Below are positions 60,547 to 64,000 of a DNA stretch of 64,000 bases, piece after piece. Within the stretch, counting starts at the first letter, position 1. Each line of letters opens with the position of its first letter. Source of the DNA: Mariniphaga sp. Lineage in GTDB: Bacteria > Bacteroidota > Bacteroidia > Bacteroidales > Prolixibacteraceae. The stretch covers positions 1 to 64,000 of the forward strand of contig JAGXGA010000005.1 in the NCBI GenBank assembly GCA_024636975.1, in the 5' to 3' direction. The position numbers and the translations under genes are program-made. The notes beneath the pieces were generated by a model. That model saw only the letters and a list, made by a program, of their open reading frames with translations, was not told the origin of the DNA and did not search any database.

Positions 60547-62036
60547 TGGGACACAGAATATTGTATATACCCAGGAAGAATGTTGAGAAGTATTTTGAAA
60601 TTGAGGTGAATTATCATGCAGCATGTTCTCCAGGCATTGTCACATTGTATTTTACAGGGAAACTTCAAATTGATTTAGGTGATGGTTCAACTTTTATAGA
60701 AGCAGATGGTCCATATTATAACCTCACACATACATATTCTGCATATGGTGACTACACCGTAAGAATTTACTACTCAGATACGGTCAGTGAAATACGCATG
60801 CAGGTAGGGGCTAATCATTACGTGACTTATACGACGACTGGCAATATGCCTGATGGCTTAAACTTATTCAGCACAGGCCCCCGGACAAAATGGATTGCCA
60901 CAACTTCGGATTTTCCATCAACAGTCAAATATTTGTACTTGACGCAAGGTATAACAGGCAGTTCGTTTACGGGGGATATAGCCAACTTGCCGATTATTTT
61001 GGAAGTTTTGGAAACACAATATACCTGGACTACTATAACAGGGGATATTGCCAATATATCACGGAACCTTACGCGACTACATTTAAATTGTTACAATACA
61101 ATATATGGAGATATTGCCGATTTACCTGTTAACTTAGATTACCTTCAATTAGGTGGCAAAAATATAGTTTCTGGAGATCTTTCTAATTGGCCTGCAATGT
61201 CTTTGAAACATTTTAATTTAACAGGACAGAATACCGTTACTGGAGATGTATATTATTTAAGTACATTACCTATAGCCTATGGATCTGGGTATATAGGTCA
61301 TTTTATTTTAGCAGGAAACAATACATGTTATGGAGATATTTCTAACCTGCCTGATTGTAACGTGTTGCAAGTTTTAGGGCAGAATACCGTTACTGGAGAT
61401 ATTTCGGCATTTTCTTCTGTTAACATGCCTGATTTACGTTACATCATAATTCAGGGCAGTAATACTCTGTATGGAAACATTAATACTATCACGAAAGAAT
61501 TATTGTCGTTAAATATAACAGGTAATAATACTGTTACAGGGGATATTGCAGACCTGCCCAATATTCGGTTAACATATTGTACCATTACGGGAAACAATAC
61601 TCTGTTTGGTGACGTTGCTAATCTCCCGGCAATATCTAATATGACATTAATTATCACAGGGGCAAACACTATTTCAGGAAACATACAAGATATCCCGGCA
61701 ATTGGCAGGTGTACAATTGCCTGGGATAACACCATTGCCGGTGATGTTGCAGGGATTCAGTGTCAGGATATTTGGCTAAATGACTGTAGAGTTAACGATT
61801 ATACCGGAAAAGTTTGGCCGTCAGCTTGGAAGGTAATATCGATACCATCCGCGATAGGATATGGCCTTACCACTTCTGAGGTCGACCAGTTATTGATTGA
61901 TTTGGCTAATTATGTCACAACCTGGTCAGGTTCAAAACGAATAGATTTACGCGGAGGGCATGCTGCACGTTCAACTGCAAGTGATGCAGCTGTGGCGACA
62001 TTGCAAAGCAGAGGCGTTACTGTTAATACTAATTAA
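60546..62036 (+). CDS. tandem-repeat distal fibre protein (LRR-like)
   Basis: A 496-residue protein. After a beta-rich N-terminal domain of about 120 residues (SYDFT-type IYYSDTVSEIRMQVGANHYVTY) comes a long array of 18-25-residue repeats with the core G-D-I-A/S-x-L-P and N-T-V/L-x-G-D. These resemble leucine-rich or beta-helix repeats. A conserved C-terminal cap (LRGGHAARSTASDAAV) follows. It is likely the distal fibre that meets the host. It is the last phage gene, 118 nt before the right end. Confidence 0.7.
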   Translation: MGHRILYIPRKNVEKYFEIEVNYHAACSPGIVTLYFTGKLQIDLGDGSTFIEADGPYYNLTHTYSAYGDYTVRIYYSDTVSEIRMQVGANHYVTYTTTGNMPDGLNLFSTGPRTKWIATTSDFPSTVKYLYLTQGITGSSFTGDIANLPIILEVLETQYTWTTITGDIANISRNLTRLHLNCYNTIYGDIADLPVNLDYLQLGGKNIVSGDLSNWPAMSLKHFNLTGQNTVTGDVYYLSTLPIAYGSGYIGHFILAGNNTCYGDISNLPDCNVLQVLGQNTVTGDISAFSSVNMPDLRYIIIQGSNTLYGNINTITKELLSLNITGNNTVTGDIADLPNIRLTYCTITGNNTLFGDVANLPAISNMTLIITGANTISGNIQDIPAIGRCTIAWDNTIAGDVAGIQCQDIWLNDCRVNDYTGKVWPSAWKVISIPSAIGYGLTTSEVDQLLIDLANYVTTWSGSKRIDLRGGHAARSTASDAAVATLQSRGVTVNTN

Positions 62037-62105
62037 TTACCATTTAATAATTGTTTAAACTGCATTACGCGCTGCGATTATGATTTAGAGCGTGTGAATT
62101 ATTTT

Positions 62106-62144
62106 TTTGTACAATTTGTTTGTAGATTTGGTACGATTTGATTT
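62106..62144. promoter_or_regulatory. right-end transposase-binding sites (two)
   Basis: On the minus strand, AAATCAAATCGTACC (62130-62144, about 10 nt from the end) and AAACAAATTGTACAAA (62106-62121) match the left-end sites. They are in inverted orientation to the left-end sites. Confidence 0.65.
62123..62130 (+). promoter_or_regulatory. possible outward -7 box at the prophage right end
   Basis: TAGATTTG fits TAnnTTTG and points into the cas10 3' fragment, 26 nt before its first ATG (62156). No good -33 box is seen, so this is tentative. Confidence 0.3.
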
Positions 62145-62154
62145 TTGCCGATTA

Positions 62155-62159
62155 TATGT
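62155..62159. repeat. right copy of prophage target-site duplication TATGT
   Basis: TATGT opens the host sequence after the prophage. The next two bases (GG) complete the codon TGG, restoring the cas10 frame. Confidence 0.85.
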
Positions 62160-64000
62160 GGAGCAATTTTGAAAAGGAGGTAAAATTCATACAAACCGAT
62201 TCTTACCTGGTTTTTTCAGAATCGCTTTATGCTCTGCTTTTTAAATACACCTGTAACATAGTATCGAGCACCATTAACCTGCCTGATGTATCGTTGTTTG
62301 ACCACCTGAAAACAACTGCTGCCATTGCCGCCTGTTTGTACGATGTAGCCAAACAAAACGATTATTCATCGCTCAACGAAATCAGGGAATTTGCTAAGCC
62401 TCTTTTACTTGTGGGTGGCGATATTTCAGGTATTCAGAACTACATTTATGATATACTTTCCAAATCGGCTGCAAAAAACCTGAAGGGACGGTCATTTTAT
62501 GTGCAACTGCTTGTCGATACCATTATTCAGAAACTGCTGAACGAACTCAATCTTTTTTCTTCCAATGTGATTTACAGTTCAGGAGGTGGTTTTTACATGC
62601 TGGCAGCAAACACTCCAGATACCAAAGAGAAGCTGGAAAAAGTGGTTCATGAAATCGGCAAGAAAATACTTGAAAAACATGGTACAGGTCTTTATTTAGC
62701 TATGGAAACAGAAGAAGTAACCATTGATTCCATAAAGAACAAAACAATACATGAGAACTGGAAAAATCTCACGGAAAAATTAAACCGGCAGAAACGACAG
62801 CGATTTAAAAAACAGCTAGTTGAAAAGTATGATTATTTTTTTGAGCCAACTGGTGAAGGAGCCGAACTTGAACGAGATGCTTTTACGGGAGAAGAATTTC
62901 TTGAAAATGAAAAGAAAATTTCATTAAAAGATACCACAGGTGTAAAACAGGTAATTAAACCCTATACAGAACAGCAAATAAGGCTGGGCCAGTTACTAAA
63001 GAAAGCGGATCACTGGATTTCGGCAGATGAAGAACTGGGTATTATTGACAGAAAGGTGGCAGTTGAAATTTGTGAATTGGGCATTTACCATTATTTTCTA
63101 ACTGAAAAGGATTTGAAAAATTACCGGAGCCGATCGCATGACTATAAGGGAAAAATCAGGATTTTCAATGTTAACGACACTAATTTCCTTGACCTGGAAA
63201 ACGGAATCAACAATATTTTCGGGTTTACTCTTTACGGTGGAAACAAATACCCTACTGATGATAAAGGGGAGCCACTCAGTTTTGACAAGCTGGCTGGCGA
63301 GGGTGACCTCAAAAGGCTTGGTTTTCTCCGGATGGATGTGGATAATCTGGGCGCTATATTTGCATCGGGATTTACCGATGAAAAACGTACCTTTTCGCGT
63401 TACAGCTCCCTCAGTCGGAGCCTAGATTACTTTTTTAAAGGATTTATCAACACGATATGGGAAAAAGAAGAATATAACCGTTCAACATTCATCATTTATT
63501 CGGGCGGCGATGATCTTTTCCTGGTCGGGCGGTGGGATGTGCTTTTAGAAATGGCAGAGGAAATCCGTGAAAAATTCAGGGAATGGACCTGTCACAATCC
63601 GAAGCTGACTATTTCAGGCGGAGTAGCTGTGGTGGATGAAAAATTTCCGGTTCTGAAAGCCTCTCAAATGGCGGGTGATGCTGAAGAAGATGCAAAAGAG
63701 CATGATATTCCCAATTCTTCAGGGAAACCGAAAAATGCTTTTACTGTATTGAGCATGCCGTTAAATTGGGACACTGAATATTTCTGGGTTAAAAAGTTGA
63801 AGAATACTGTAAAAGAGTATCTTGAAAGTGGAAGATTGTCACGGAGTTTTGCTTCCAAGCTGCACAGCCATTTTGCCAATGCCCGGATTGAAAACCACAA
63901 AATCACCCGATTAAATGTTTTATGGCTTATGGCTTACGATTTTTCACGCATAGCCGGGGCAGTGAAAAAGTCTGATGAGGAGGCAAAATCATTTGTCCAC
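62156..64000 (+). pseudogene. cas10: cas10/csm1 3' fragment, runs off the window
   Basis: The C-terminal part of Cas10, open for 614 codons from TGG (native residue 183) to the window edge. The first palm domain has GGDISGIQNY (residues about 268-277), and the second palm domain has the active GGDDLFLVG (GGDD at about 631-634), which makes cyclic oligoadenylate in type III systems. Between them, where many Csm1 proteins have a zinc-binding finger, no CxxC pairs are seen. An ATG at 62156 could start a separate product without the HD domain. Confidence 0.88.

Larger units (their letters stand above)
25114..62154. mobile_element. Mu-like transposable prophage inserted in cas10
   Basis: A 37.0-kb element. 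It encodes MuA- and MuB-like proteins, a divergent repressor, DUF3164 and GemA-like early proteins, Mu-type portal, head and terminase genes, capsid, tail tube, tape measure and fibres. It is bounded by the 5-bp repeat TATGT. Both ends carry related transposase-binding-like sites about 10-12 nt inward. All expected modules are present and none is visibly disrupted, so it may be functional. It lacks an integrase, as expected for transposable phages. Confidence 0.9.

Noticed and set aside
53606-62036. A reverse transcriptase hidden among tail genes
   Set aside because: Each longer frame has a clear tail or membrane nature, and no YxDD motif or RT-like palm sequence was seen. Remaining gaps are too short.

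Overview
The window is a Bacteroidota chromosome (order not resolvable by eye) carrying a complete Mu-like transposable prophage. Signs of Bacteroidota are TAnnTTTG-type -7 promoter boxes, a tmRNA with the tag GENNYALAA, DUF families typical of the phylum, and a Nudix-type sugar regulator beside a sodium:solute symporter.

Host part, 1-25113. An IS982-type element at 1-1057 has cut a HEPN toxin gene of a MNT/HEPN toxin-antitoxin pair. Then come a second small toxin-antitoxin-like pair, a large secreted MG2-like protein, tRNA-Asp, a metallophosphoesterase, a sugar block (symporter, Nudix-like regulator, secreted beta-helix protein), an SRPBCC protein, a decayed UPF0175/PIN toxin-antitoxin locus and tmRNA (ssrA). 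From 12457 to 25113 lies an accessory, defence-rich region: ECF sigma factor, a vWA/DUF932-like cluster, small regulators, a single-chain restriction-modification enzyme split by a one-base frameshift in a C6 run, an ApeA-like HEPN defence protein, then cas6 and the start of cas10 of a type III CRISPR-Cas locus.

Prophage, about 25114-62154 (37.0 kb). It sits inside cas10. The 5-bp direct repeat TATGT flanks it, and joining the flanks restores one open cas10 frame (...D-Y-K-T-M-W-S-N...). Order: left-end transposase sites, repressor, Ner-like protein, MuA, MuB, early accessory genes, an antirepressor, then a head/packaging module on the minus strand (40156-45991), and protease, capsid, lysis, tail and fibre genes on the plus strand. 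No tail sheath is seen, and the tail chaperone pair has a lambda-type GGGAAAG slippery site, so a long non-contractile tail is inferred.

The main unusual signals are: (1) phage insertion splitting cas10; (2) a diversity-generating retroelement variable/template repeat pair with 18 differences, all at template adenines, but with no reverse transcriptase anywhere in the prophage; (3) two copies of an apparently undescribed pseudoknotted RNA element ending in U-tracts; (4) two truncated tRNA-like structures among the early genes. No CRISPR array was found in the window. cas10 runs off the right edge, with HD and GGDD active-site motifs preserved in the two halves.
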